Shown here piece by piece: positions 42,265 to 50,373 of a stretch of DNA of 64,000 nt. The stretch is from JBDFMH01 sp047238125 (GTDB taxonomy: Bacteria; Pseudomonadota; Alphaproteobacteria; Sphingomonadales; Sphingomonadaceae): the NCBI RefSeq assembly GCF_047238125.1, contig NZ_JBDFMH010000001.1, forward strand, positions 434,001-498,000. Direction: 5' to 3'. Made by a program: the position numbers and the translations under genes. Under the pieces are notes generated by a model, which was given only the letters and a program-made list of their open reading frames with translations, searched no databases and was not told the origin of the DNA. The stretch's first letter is position 1. The number at the start of each line of letters is the position of its first letter.

Positions 42265-44316
42265 ATGATGTTGCTTCGTTGTGCGAGCCTGCTCGCGATC
42301 GCCTGTGCCGCGCCGGCCGTCGCCGCGCCGCTCACTCCCGAAATCCTGGCCGGTCTGTCGCGCGTCTCCGCGCCGGTCGTCTCGCCCGATGGCCGCTGGC
42401 TGGTCTGGCAGCAGCGCGAGACCGATCTCGCCGCCAATCGCGGCCGCACCGATCTGTGGGCGCTCGATCTGAAGGCGCGTGCCGCCGCCCCGCGCAAGCT
42501 GGCGGCTGAAGCCGAAGCCAATGAATCCGACCCCGCCTTCGCGCCTGATGGCAGCGTCTGGTATCTGTCGGACAAGGGCGGCGATGCCGAAGTCTGGCGC
42601 GTCGCCATCGACGGCAGCGGCGCCGCCCCCGTCACCAGCGGCAAGCGCGGCATTTCCGGCTTCCTGATCGCGCCCAAGGGCGATCGCCTGCTCGTCTGGG
42701 CGGATCGCAAGCCCGGTGCGCCCTCGCTCGAACCCGCGATGGTGAAGCCCGATCCGAACGCCGGCAGCGCGCGCACCTATGATCAGCTGTTCATCCGCCA
42801 TTGGGATACATGGGCTAATGGCGATCGCTCACAGCTGTTCGTGCTACCCGTCAGCGGTGGCACCGCCAGCGGAGACGGCACCGCGCTGGTCGGGTCGCTG
42901 GTCGGCGATACGCCGTCCGAGCCGATGGGCGGGGCGGAGGAACTGGCCTGGGGCGCGGATGGCGCCACCGTCTATTTCACGCTGCGTGAAGCCGGCCGAA
43001 TCGAGCCGACCTCGACCAACATGGATATCTTTGCCGTGCCCGCGGCCGGCGGCGCTGCCCCGCAGAACCTGACTGCGGACAATGATGCCACCGACAGTCT
43101 GCCGGTCGCGTCGCCGGATGGCCGCTGGCTGGCCTATGCGGCGATGGAACGGCCGACCTACGAGGCCGATCGCCTGGGCCTGCGCCTGCGTGATCTGCGC
43201 ACGGGCCAGGTCCGTCGCCTGGCGGACGATTGGGATGTCTCGGTCGCGTCGATCGCCTGGACACCCGATGGCAAGGCGCTGCTCGTCACCGCGCGCGACA
43301 ATTTCGATCAGCCGCTGTTCCGGGTCGATATCGCCACCGGCCGCCGCACCCGGCTGACGAAGGAGGGCAGCGTTTCCGCGGTCGCGCCGCTCGCCGATGG
43401 CGGCGCGATCGTCGCGATCGACAGCGTGACTGCCCCGGCCGATCTCTACCGGGTCTCGGCACGCGGCAAGCTCGCCCGGCTGACCCGCGTGAACGCCGAT
43501 CGGCTGGCCGGCATCGACATGCCGCAAGCCACGAAGTTCAGCTATTCCGGTGCCGGCGGCGATACCGTCTGGGGCTATGCGCTCAAGCCGGCCGGCCTTG
43601 CCGCGGGGCAGAAGGCTCCGGTTGCCTACATCGTCCATGGCGGGCCGCAATCCACGCTCGGCAATGGCTGGTCCTATCGCTGGAACCCGGCGGTATTCGC
43701 GGGCGCTGGCTACGCCGCTGTGTTCGTCGATTTCCACGGCTCGGTCGGCCATGGCCAAGCCTTCACCGATTCGATCAACAAGGATTGGGGCGGCAAGCCG
43801 CTCGATGATCTGAAGCTGGGTCTGACCGCTGCGGGTCAGAAATTTGCCTGGGCCGACACGTCCAACGCCTGCGCGCTCGGCGGATCCTATGGCGGCTATA
43901 TGATGAACTGGATCGCCGGCCAGTGGAACGATGGCTTCAAGTGCCTGGTCAATCATGCCGGTGTCTTCGATGCCCGCGCGATGGCCTATGAGACTGAAGA
44001 ACTTTGGTTCGACGAATGGGAACATGGCGGACCCTATTTCGAGCAGTCGGCCGAATATGAAAAATGGAACCCGGTAAACCATGTCACCAATTGGCAGACG
44101 CCGATGCTGGTCCTGCACGGGGAAAAGGATTTCCGGATTCCCTATACCCAGGGCATCGCCGCCTTCACCGCGCTCCAGCGCCGTCAGATCCCCTCGCGGC
44201 TGGTGATGTTCCCGGACGAGAACCACTGGATCCTGAAACCGAAGAACAGCCTCCAATGGTATCGTGAGGTGTTCGCCTGGATGGGCCGCTGGACCGCACC
44301 GCAGGCAACCAAGTGA
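42265..44316 (+). CDS. Exported S9-family prolyl-oligopeptidase-like peptidase
   Basis: 683 residues. The signal peptide (MMLLRCASLLAIACAAPAVA) precedes a beta-propeller with TolB-like WD-type repeats (VSPDGRWLVWQQRE; ASPDGRWLAYAAME; WTPDGKALLVTA). A C-terminal alpha/beta-hydrolase domain carries the triad Ser541 (GGSYGGYMM), Asp622 (HGEKDFRIPY) and His654 (DENHWIL). The family includes dipeptidyl-peptidase 5 and acylaminoacyl peptidases; probably periplasmic peptide degradation. The frame is open upstream to TTG 42229, but ATG 42265 gives the cleaner signal peptide. It is 22 bases ahead of the LOV kinase. Confidence 0.93.
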   Translation: MMLLRCASLLAIACAAPAVAAPLTPEILAGLSRVSAPVVSPDGRWLVWQQRETDLAANRGRTDLWALDLKARAAAPRKLAAEAEANESDPAFAPDGSVWYLSDKGGDAEVWRVAIDGSGAAPVTSGKRGISGFLIAPKGDRLLVWADRKPGAPSLEPAMVKPDPNAGSARTYDQLFIRHWDTWANGDRSQLFVLPVSGGTASGDGTALVGSLVGDTPSEPMGGAEELAWGADGATVYFTLREAGRIEPTSTNMDIFAVPAAGGAAPQNLTADNDATDSLPVASPDGRWLAYAAMERPTYEADRLGLRLRDLRTGQVRRLADDWDVSVASIAWTPDGKALLVTARDNFDQPLFRVDIATGRRTRLTKEGSVSAVAPLADGGAIVAIDSVTAPADLYRVSARGKLARLTRVNADRLAGIDMPQATKFSYSGAGGDTVWGYALKPAGLAAGQKAPVAYIVHGGPQSTLGNGWSYRWNPAVFAGAGYAAVFVDFHGSVGHGQAFTDSINKDWGGKPLDDLKLGLTAAGQKFAWADTSNACALGGSYGGYMMNWIAGQWNDGFKCLVNHAGVFDARAMAYETEELWFDEWEHGGPYFEQSAEYEKWNPVNHVTNWQTPMLVLHGEKDFRIPYTQGIAAFTALQRRQIPSRLVMFPDENHWILKPKNSLQWYREVFAWMGRWTAPQATK

Positions 44317-44338
44317 CGCCCGGAGCTTTCTGGCATCG

Positions 44339-45946
44339 ATGACCGACATTTCAGAAAAGCCGAAGAATCGGTCGCCCGAAACGGCGCCGCGGATCGATCG
44401 CAGCGCAGATCTCGGCGCGCATAGCGGCGACATCTTTTTCGCGGCGGTCGAAACCACGCGCATGCCGATGATCGTCACCGATCCCAACCGGCCCGATAAC
44501 CCCATCGTGTTCTGCAACCGCGCCTTCGCGCAGATGACCGGATATGGGCTGGAGGATATCGTCGGGCAGAATTGCCGTTTCCTGCAGGGCGAGGATACCG
44601 ACCCGGCGACCGTTTCCGAGGTGCGCGACGCGATCGCCAATCTGCGCGAGGTGTCGGTCGAGATCCTGAACTACCGGAAGGATGGCTCGTCCTTCTGGAA
44701 CGCGCTGTTCATCTCGCCCGTCTATGCGAAATCCGGCGAGCTCGTTTACTTCTTCGCGAGCCAGCTCGATATCTCGCGCCGCCGCGATGCGGAGGAGGCG
44801 CTGCGCCAAGCCCAGAAGATGGAGGCGGTCGGCCAGCTCACCGGCGGCATCGCGCATGATTTCAACAATCTGCTTCAGGTCATCATCGGCTATGTCGATG
44901 TGCTGAACGCGCGGCTCGATCTAGCGTCCGATCCCGGCACCGGCCGCGCGGTGGAAGCAATCGGCAAGGCCGCCACCCGCGGCGCAACCCTTACCCAGCA
45001 ATTGCTCGCCTTCGCGCGAAAGCAGGATCTGAAGGGCCGGCTGGTCAATGTGAATGGGCTGGTCGAGGGCTTCCGTGCGCTGATCGAACGCACGCTCGGC
45101 GGCGGGATCGAGGTGGCCTACAACCTCACTTCGGAAGATGCGAACACCCGGATCGATCCGGTGCAGGCCGAAATGGCGTTGCTGAACATCCTGATCAACG
45201 CGCGCGATGCGATGCCGAAGGGTGGCCGCATCACCATCAACACCGCGCACCGCACGCTCACCACCGGCGCCACGCCGAACGGCACTCCGCCGGGCGATTA
45301 TATCGCGCTCACCGTGCGCGATACCGGCACCGGCATCCCTCCGGATATCATCGCCAAGGTGTTCGAACCCTTCTTCACCACCAAGGAAGTCGGCAAAGGC
45401 ACCGGGCTTGGCCTGTCGATGGTCTATGGCTTCATGAAGCAGTCGGGCGGCGGCGTCACGATCGACAGCACGCCGGACGAGGGCACCGCGATCACGCTGC
45501 TGTTCCCGCGTGCCGATGGCCGCGAATTCGGCGGGCTCGATCGCAAGCGCGAGCAGCGCCCCGGATCGGAGACGATCCTGCTGGTCGAGGATCAGGAGGA
45601 TGTGGCGGTGCTGGGCGAGATGATCCTCGCCGATTTCGGCTACAACGTCCATGTCGCGCGCGATGCGCGCGAAGCACTCGCCATCCTGGAACGCGGGGTG
45701 CAGTTCGATCTGCTGTTCAGCGATATCGTGATGCCGGGCGGCATGAACGGCGTGATGCTCGCGCGCGAGGTGCGCCATCGCCGACCTGGCACCAAGATCC
45801 TGCTGACGACTGGCTTCGCCGATCGCGCGCCGGAGGCCGGGCAGGGCGGCAGCGCCGAGTTCGACGTGATCCACAAGCCCTATCGCCGCGCTGATCTCGC
45901 CACCCGCGTCCGCCAGATCCTGGATGGCCCGACCGGCACCGGCTGA
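44339..45946 (+). CDS. LOV-domain histidine kinase with C-terminal receiver (blue-light sensor)
   Basis: 535 residues, soluble. The PAS/LOV domain (about 38-150) contains the flavin-adduct motif GQNCRFLQG with Cys79, plus NPIVFCNRAFAQMTGY and NYRKDGSSFWNALFISPV. A HisKA-type dimerisation helix follows with the phospho-acceptor His173 (IAHDFNNLLQ). The HATPase domain has N- and G-boxes (LLNILINARDAMPKGG, DTGTGIPPDI, GKGTGLGLSM). A receiver domain ends the chain, with Asp462 in LLFSDIVMPGG. It should perceive blue light and phosphorelay internally. No response regulator is adjacent. ATG 44339 gives a normal N-terminus. Confidence 0.95.
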   Translation: MTDISEKPKNRSPETAPRIDRSADLGAHSGDIFFAAVETTRMPMIVTDPNRPDNPIVFCNRAFAQMTGYGLEDIVGQNCRFLQGEDTDPATVSEVRDAIANLREVSVEILNYRKDGSSFWNALFISPVYAKSGELVYFFASQLDISRRRDAEEALRQAQKMEAVGQLTGGIAHDFNNLLQVIIGYVDVLNARLDLASDPGTGRAVEAIGKAATRGATLTQQLLAFARKQDLKGRLVNVNGLVEGFRALIERTLGGGIEVAYNLTSEDANTRIDPVQAEMALLNILINARDAMPKGGRITINTAHRTLTTGATPNGTPPGDYIALTVRDTGTGIPPDIIAKVFEPFFTTKEVGKGTGLGLSMVYGFMKQSGGGVTIDSTPDEGTAITLLFPRADGREFGGLDRKREQRPGSETILLVEDQEDVAVLGEMILADFGYNVHVARDAREALAILERGVQFDLLFSDIVMPGGMNGVMLAREVRHRRPGTKILLTTGFADRAPEAGQGGSAEFDVIHKPYRRADLATRVRQILDGPTGTG

Positions 45947-45961
45947 ACCCGCGAAGCCCCG

Positions 45962-46636
45962 CTACAGCGTCGCCTCGATCGCGCGCGCGGCCGCGTCGGG
46001 ATCCTCCGCCCCCGTGATCGGCCGTCCGATCACCAGGATGCTGGCGCCAGCCGCCTTCGCCTCGCCCGGCGTCATCGGGCGCTTCTGGTCGCCAAGGTCG
46101 GCCCCCGCTGGCCGCAATCCCGGCACGACGAAGAAGCCGCCCGGCCACGCCTTGCGCGCCGCCGCCACTTCGTGGCCCGAACAGACCACGCCATCGAGCC
46201 CGGCTTCCTGCGCCAGCGCGGTCAGCCGCGCGACCTGATCGTGCGGATCGGCGGCCATGCCGATCGCGGTCAGGTCGCTACCGTCGAGGCTGGTCAGCAC
46301 CGTCACCGCCACCACCTTGGTGCCCTGCGGGGCGGCCGCCTTGGCGTCCTCCATCATCGCGCGGCCGCCCGCGGCGTGCACCGTCAGGATCGCGGGGTCG
46401 AGCGGACGCAGCGCCTGGATCGCCTTGCCTACCGTGTTCGGAATGTCGTGCAGCTTCAGGTCGAGGAAGATCGGCAGCCCGATCGCGGCCATCTCGCGCA
46501 CGCCCGCGCGGCCGTTGGCCATGAAGAATTCCAGCCCCAGCTTGATCCCGCCGACATGATTGCGCACCGCGTTCGCCAGCGCCTTCGCCCGCGCCATGTC
46601 CGGCGTGTCGAGCGCGACATAGATGCTGCCGCTCAT
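45962..46636 (-). CDS. pyrF: Orotidine-5'-phosphate decarboxylase
   Basis: 224 residues. It converts OMP to UMP in pyrimidine synthesis. The short class-I bacterial form shows IYVALDTPD, the catalytic LDLKLHDIPNTV (Asp/Lys/Asp), TVHAAGG and the phosphate-binding IVIGRPIT/GLRPAGADLGDQKR motifs. Its ATG overlaps the LapA-like gene's stop by four bases. The frame continues upstream as an open reading frame without merit. Confidence 0.96.
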   Translation of the reverse strand: MSGSIYVALDTPDMARAKALANAVRNHVGGIKLGLEFFMANGRAGVREMAAIGLPIFLDLKLHDIPNTVGKAIQALRPLDPAILTVHAAGGRAMMEDAKAAAPQGTKVVAVTVLTSLDGSDLTAIGMAADPHDQVARLTALAQEAGLDGVVCSGHEVAAARKAWPGGFFVVPGLRPAGADLGDQKRPMTPGEAKAAGASILVIGRPITGAEDPDAAARAIEATL

Positions 46637-46977
46637 GACATCGCCGGCGGGGCGACGATCGGCCCGACGGGGGAGGCGACCACCGTGTCGCCGCGCGCGA
46701 TCACGGGATCGATCGCCGGATCGGCCGGCCCGCGCAGATCGGCCAGCGTCCGCTCGGCCGTCTCCAGCCGCCGCCGCAGCCGCCAGCGCGTCGCCCGGTA
46801 CAGGATCAGCGGCGGCAGCAGCCCGGACAGGAACGCGATCGCCAGCAGCACGGGCAGCTTGGTTTCGGCCAGGAAGCCGCCCCACAGCGCCACTTCCACC
46901 GGCTTCCAGTTGTTCATCGCGAAGATCACCGCGATCACCGCGACGACGACCCAGAACAGGGTGCGCAGGAAATGCAT
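46633..46977 (-). CDS. LapA-domain (DUF1049) small membrane protein
   Basis: 114 residues with two membrane helices (TLFWVVVAVIAVIFAMNNW; LPVLLAIAFLSGLLPPLILYRA) separated by KPVEVALWGGFLAETK, the LapA/YciS pattern. In Escherichia coli the homologue helps control lipopolysaccharide synthesis. The C-terminal tail is Arg/Asp/Pro-rich. It is translationally coupled to pyrF, an association common in alphaproteobacteria (recalled). The start is fixed by AAGGAGA eight bases upstream. Confidence 0.9.
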   Translation of the reverse strand: MHFLRTLFWVVVAVIAVIFAMNNWKPVEVALWGGFLAETKLPVLLAIAFLSGLLPPLILYRATRWRLRRRLETAERTLADLRGPADPAIDPVIARGDTVVASPVGPIVAPPAMS

Positions 46978-46985
46978 CGGTTCGG

Positions 46986-46992
46986 TCTCCTT
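46986..46992 (-). promoter_or_regulatory. Ribosome binding site for the LapA-like gene
   Basis: AAGGAGA on the minus strand eight bases before ATG 46977; it decides this start over a longer open frame that runs into the patatin gene. Confidence 0.75.
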
Positions 46993-47039
46993 GGCCTTTC
47001 TGTCTATGCCCGGCCGCGCGCGATTGCCAGTCCGCCGCG

Positions 47040-49334
47040 TCAGCCGATCTCGCGCTCCAGCGACGCCAGCAACTCCGGGATCGTTGCCAGCCGCTCGCGT
47101 TCCTCCGCCAGGATCGCGCGGAACGCGTCGCGCTTCAGCGATGCGATCCGCCCGGGCGGCAGCCGGCGTCCCTCGGGCAGTGTCGAGACCACGATGTCGA
47201 TCAGCCGCTCCGCCCCGTGCAGCCGCCCCCACAGATAGTCATTCTCCCGATACGCGCGCGCAAAGAACGCCCCGAACGCGTTGAAGCGAATGCCTTTCAG
47301 TGTCGCCTCGGCACCGCCCTCGCGGATCGAGGCGCAATCGTCGGGCGCGATCCGGTCGACCCGCACTGGATTGAATTCGTCCTGTCCGTCGCCCAGCAGC
47401 GGCAGCGTCGCCACGTCGTAGAAGGGGAAGCCGAGATAGGCGAGCAGCAGTGCGCGCCGCTCCGCCTTGGGCAACGCCGCCAGCGCATGCGCCATCGCGT
47501 CGTCGGCGCGGTCGTCCACCAATCGCAGATCGCGCGCCGCCGCCAGCCGCGCCAGCGCCTTGCCCACTTCGGTTGGGCCGGCATCCGCCGCCTCGACCAG
47601 CGTCTCCCCGTAAAAGGCGGTCCGCTGCCGATCCAGATAGAGCGACAGGCTCGCATAGACGGCGTCGCGCGCGCCATCCAATGCCGGGTCAGGCGTGCTT
47701 GCCTGATGCTCGATCTCGCCCAGCCGCCGCGCCACGAACCGCAACCGGCGGATGCGGAAGCCCAGATCATGATCGCGCAGGAAGCCGATCGTCTGCGGCG
47801 CGGCGCCCGCTCCGCCAATCGCATCGGCCGCGCTGATCCCCTCGGCTGCCATGTAAGCGGTGATCCCGGCGCGCACCCGTGCCACGCGGTGGCGATCGCC
47901 GCCGCCCGCCAGCGCCACCAGCAACTGGGCCAGATCGTCGGCCACGGCGGAGAGTTTCAGCTGGCCGTAGGACGCATAGGCATAGCCCGCCGCGCGCGCG
48001 GCAAGCCCCTGCGCCTTGTTGCGCCATGCCGCCAGCCGGGCCGGCGTCGGGCTGTCCAGGAACCAGGTCGATCCGAACCCGGCCTCGATCGCCGCTTCCA
48101 CCTCGCCGCGGATCGATTCGACGATCCGCGCGGTTCGTGCGATCCGCCCGCTGCGCGCCTCGATCGCTTCCAGATTGTCGCGGATCGGCTGCTCGCGCGG
48201 AATATCGGACAAGGCCCCGAAGATCGTCTGGAAGAAGCCGGGCAGGGCGCCGCTGCCGTCTGTTTGTCCGCGCAGGCTGGGCTTGGGATCGATGTAGACG
48301 AAGCGCCGGTCCACCTCGCGCGCGGCCGGCCGGTCGCGCAGCGCATCGATCGCGGGGCGGAACGGCGCATTGGCCAGCACCGATCCGTCGATCAGCACGG
48401 CCTTCTCCGCTGCGCCGATCGCGTGGTGGCGCGGCAGCGCGCTCGCCAGGAACGTCTCCCGGTTGGGCCAGCCCCGCCGGGTCTCGGCCAGCACCCGATC
48501 CATTTCCGCCACCCCGAACGGCGGGAACGCGCCGGGGAAGCTGGCAGTGGCGCGCGCGGCGAAAGCCAGTGCCGCCGCATCGCCCAATGTACGTGATTGC
48601 TCGCCACGGTCGCTGAAGCCGATCGTCAGCCGATGCTCGGTCTCGACGATCTCGGCGGGGGTATTCAGCGTCAGCCGTTCCGGGTGGCCGTGGAAATCGG
48701 TCACCGTCACCATCAGGTCCAGCGGCTGCCCGTCGGGCAGCAGCGGCGCGCCGCACGGGCTGGCCGCCATGGCGTCAAATGCGTCCAGCAATAGCCTGGT
48801 GAAGCCGTCGCCCGAAAAGGGCGGGGCAAACCATTTGGCCTGCACGAAACTGGTGAGCTTGGCGCGCACCTCGGCACGCACAGCGGCGTCCAGGTCGGCG
48901 GTGGCCCCGCCCGATCGCCGCCCCGCGGCCCAGGCGATCGGCGCGGCCCACAGCTTGGAGACCGCCGCCATCGGCCGCTGCGCCGGATCGATCAGCACAT
49001 CGACATCGGCGGTATCCAGCCACAGGTCGGTCAGCGGCTCCAGGCTCTGCCCGGTCGCGATCGCCTGCGCCAGGAAGATGCCGTTGATGCCGCCGGCGGA
49101 GGCACCTGCGATGATGTCGGCGAACACATGCACGTGCAGGTCCGCCTCGTCGGCGATCTCCCCCAGCAGCCGCTGGTACACGCCTTCGCTGCCGTCCGCC
49201 GCGGGCGCACCGCGATCGAAGCCTCGGCCCGCGCGCGCCAGCCGCCAGATCTCCTTGGTGATCCCGTGCATGTACACGGCAAGGCTGATGCCGCCATAGC
49301 AGACCAGCGCCAGCCGCAATTCCTTCGCCCGCAT
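47040..49334 (-). CDS. Large patatin-like phospholipase-family protein
   Basis: 764 residues. The patatin core begins immediately (ELRLALVCYGGISLAVYMHGITKEIWRL, the oxyanion region). It contains the nucleophile elbow IIAGASAGGINGIFLA and the Asp of the dyad in VLIDGSVLANAPF. The long C-terminal half is helical with conserved YLGFPFYDVATLPLL and RISPNDC-type segments, as in the patatin-related family (TIGR03607). It lacks a signal peptide, so it is probably cytoplasmic or membrane associated. ATG 49334 (MRAKELRLAL) is the family start. Confidence 0.9.
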   Translation of the reverse strand: MRAKELRLALVCYGGISLAVYMHGITKEIWRLARAGRGFDRGAPAADGSEGVYQRLLGEIADEADLHVHVFADIIAGASAGGINGIFLAQAIATGQSLEPLTDLWLDTADVDVLIDPAQRPMAAVSKLWAAPIAWAAGRRSGGATADLDAAVRAEVRAKLTSFVQAKWFAPPFSGDGFTRLLLDAFDAMAASPCGAPLLPDGQPLDLMVTVTDFHGHPERLTLNTPAEIVETEHRLTIGFSDRGEQSRTLGDAAALAFAARATASFPGAFPPFGVAEMDRVLAETRRGWPNRETFLASALPRHHAIGAAEKAVLIDGSVLANAPFRPAIDALRDRPAAREVDRRFVYIDPKPSLRGQTDGSGALPGFFQTIFGALSDIPREQPIRDNLEAIEARSGRIARTARIVESIRGEVEAAIEAGFGSTWFLDSPTPARLAAWRNKAQGLAARAAGYAYASYGQLKLSAVADDLAQLLVALAGGGDRHRVARVRAGITAYMAAEGISAADAIGGAGAAPQTIGFLRDHDLGFRIRRLRFVARRLGEIEHQASTPDPALDGARDAVYASLSLYLDRQRTAFYGETLVEAADAGPTEVGKALARLAAARDLRLVDDRADDAMAHALAALPKAERRALLLAYLGFPFYDVATLPLLGDGQDEFNPVRVDRIAPDDCASIREGGAEATLKGIRFNAFGAFFARAYRENDYLWGRLHGAERLIDIVVSTLPEGRRLPPGRIASLKRDAFRAILAEERERLATIPELLASLEREIG

Positions 49335-49401
49335 GGCCGCCAAGGTGGCACGCGCCGGCCCGGCTGGGAAGTGGCCGCCAGCGTCCCTATCTGGGCGATC
49401 G

Positions 49402-50310
49402 ATGCCGCTGCATTTCGTTCATGATCCGCTCTATTCCGCCCCGCGCATCGCCGGCAGCGGCTTTCCGGCCGATAAATATGGCGCGCTGCTCGATGTGCTG
49501 CGCGAGGACGGTCGTCCTCTGGCGATCCACCCGCCGCAACCGATGCCGCGCGCTTGGATCGAGGCGGTCCACGATCCCGACTATGTCGCCGAAGTGATCG
49601 GCTGCGCCGTCCCGCGCGAAAAGGAACGGCGGATCGGCTTCCCGGTCACCGAACGCGTCGCGGCGCGCGCGCAGATGTCGCCGGGCGGCACGTGGCTGGC
49701 GGCAAAGCTCGCGCTGGTCCACGGGTTCGCCGCCAACGGCGCAGGCGGAAGCCATCATGCGCTGCACGCGACTGGAGCCGGCTATTGCGTGTTCAATGAT
49801 CTCGCCATCGCCGCCAACCGGCTGCTGGCCGAGGGCGATGCCCGGCGCATCCTGATCGTCGATCTCGATGTCCATCAGGGCGATGGCACGGCGGCGCTGA
49901 TGGCGGACCGCAGCGACGTCTTCACGCTGTCGCTCCACGCCGAAAAGAATTTCCCCGCCCGCAAGGCACGCTCCTCGCTCGATGTGCCGCTGCCCGATAA
50001 TATGGGCGATGTCGATTATCTGGCCGCGCTCGATGGCGTTCTGCCCGGCGTGATGCGCGATTTTGCGCCCGATCTGATCCTCTATCAGGCGGGTGTCGAT
50101 CCGCACGAGGATGACAAGCTCGGTCGGCTCGCGCTCACCGATGCCGGCCTGGCGGCGCGCGATCGCCGGGTAATGCGCGCCGCGCGCGATGCCGGCGTGC
50201 CGATCGCCAGCACCGTCGGCGGCGGCTACGGCCCGGATCGCGGGCTGATCGCGCGCCGCCATGCCGCCACGCTGTGGGCTCTGGCGGACGAAGCGGGGGC
50301 GATCGCCTGA
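49402..50310 (+). CDS. Histone-deacetylase-like amidohydrolase
   Basis: 302 residues, cytoplasmic. The HDAC fold is clear: GGSHHALHATGAGYCVFNDLAIAA (active-site His pair), VDLDVHQGDGTA (zinc-binding Asp/His), YQAGVDPHEDDKLGRLALTDAGL (second Asp) and VGGGYG. In bacteria such proteins deacetylate acetylpolyamines, acetoin-related substrates or protein lysines; the substrate here is not evident. It is divergent from the patatin gene across only 67 bases, implying overlapping promoters. The longer open frame to 49333 has a non-family extension. Confidence 0.92.
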   Translation: MPLHFVHDPLYSAPRIAGSGFPADKYGALLDVLREDGRPLAIHPPQPMPRAWIEAVHDPDYVAEVIGCAVPREKERRIGFPVTERVAARAQMSPGGTWLAAKLALVHGFAANGAGGSHHALHATGAGYCVFNDLAIAANRLLAEGDARRILIVDLDVHQGDGTAALMADRSDVFTLSLHAEKNFPARKARSSLDVPLPDNMGDVDYLAALDGVLPGVMRDFAPDLILYQAGVDPHEDDKLGRLALTDAGLAARDRRVMRAARDAGVPIASTVGGGYGPDRGLIARRHAATLWALADEAGAIA

Positions 50311-50373
50311 TTCCCGTTGACCCGTGCCGCCCCGGGCCTAACCCTGTCGGCGGAGCGGGTGCAAGGACGGTGC

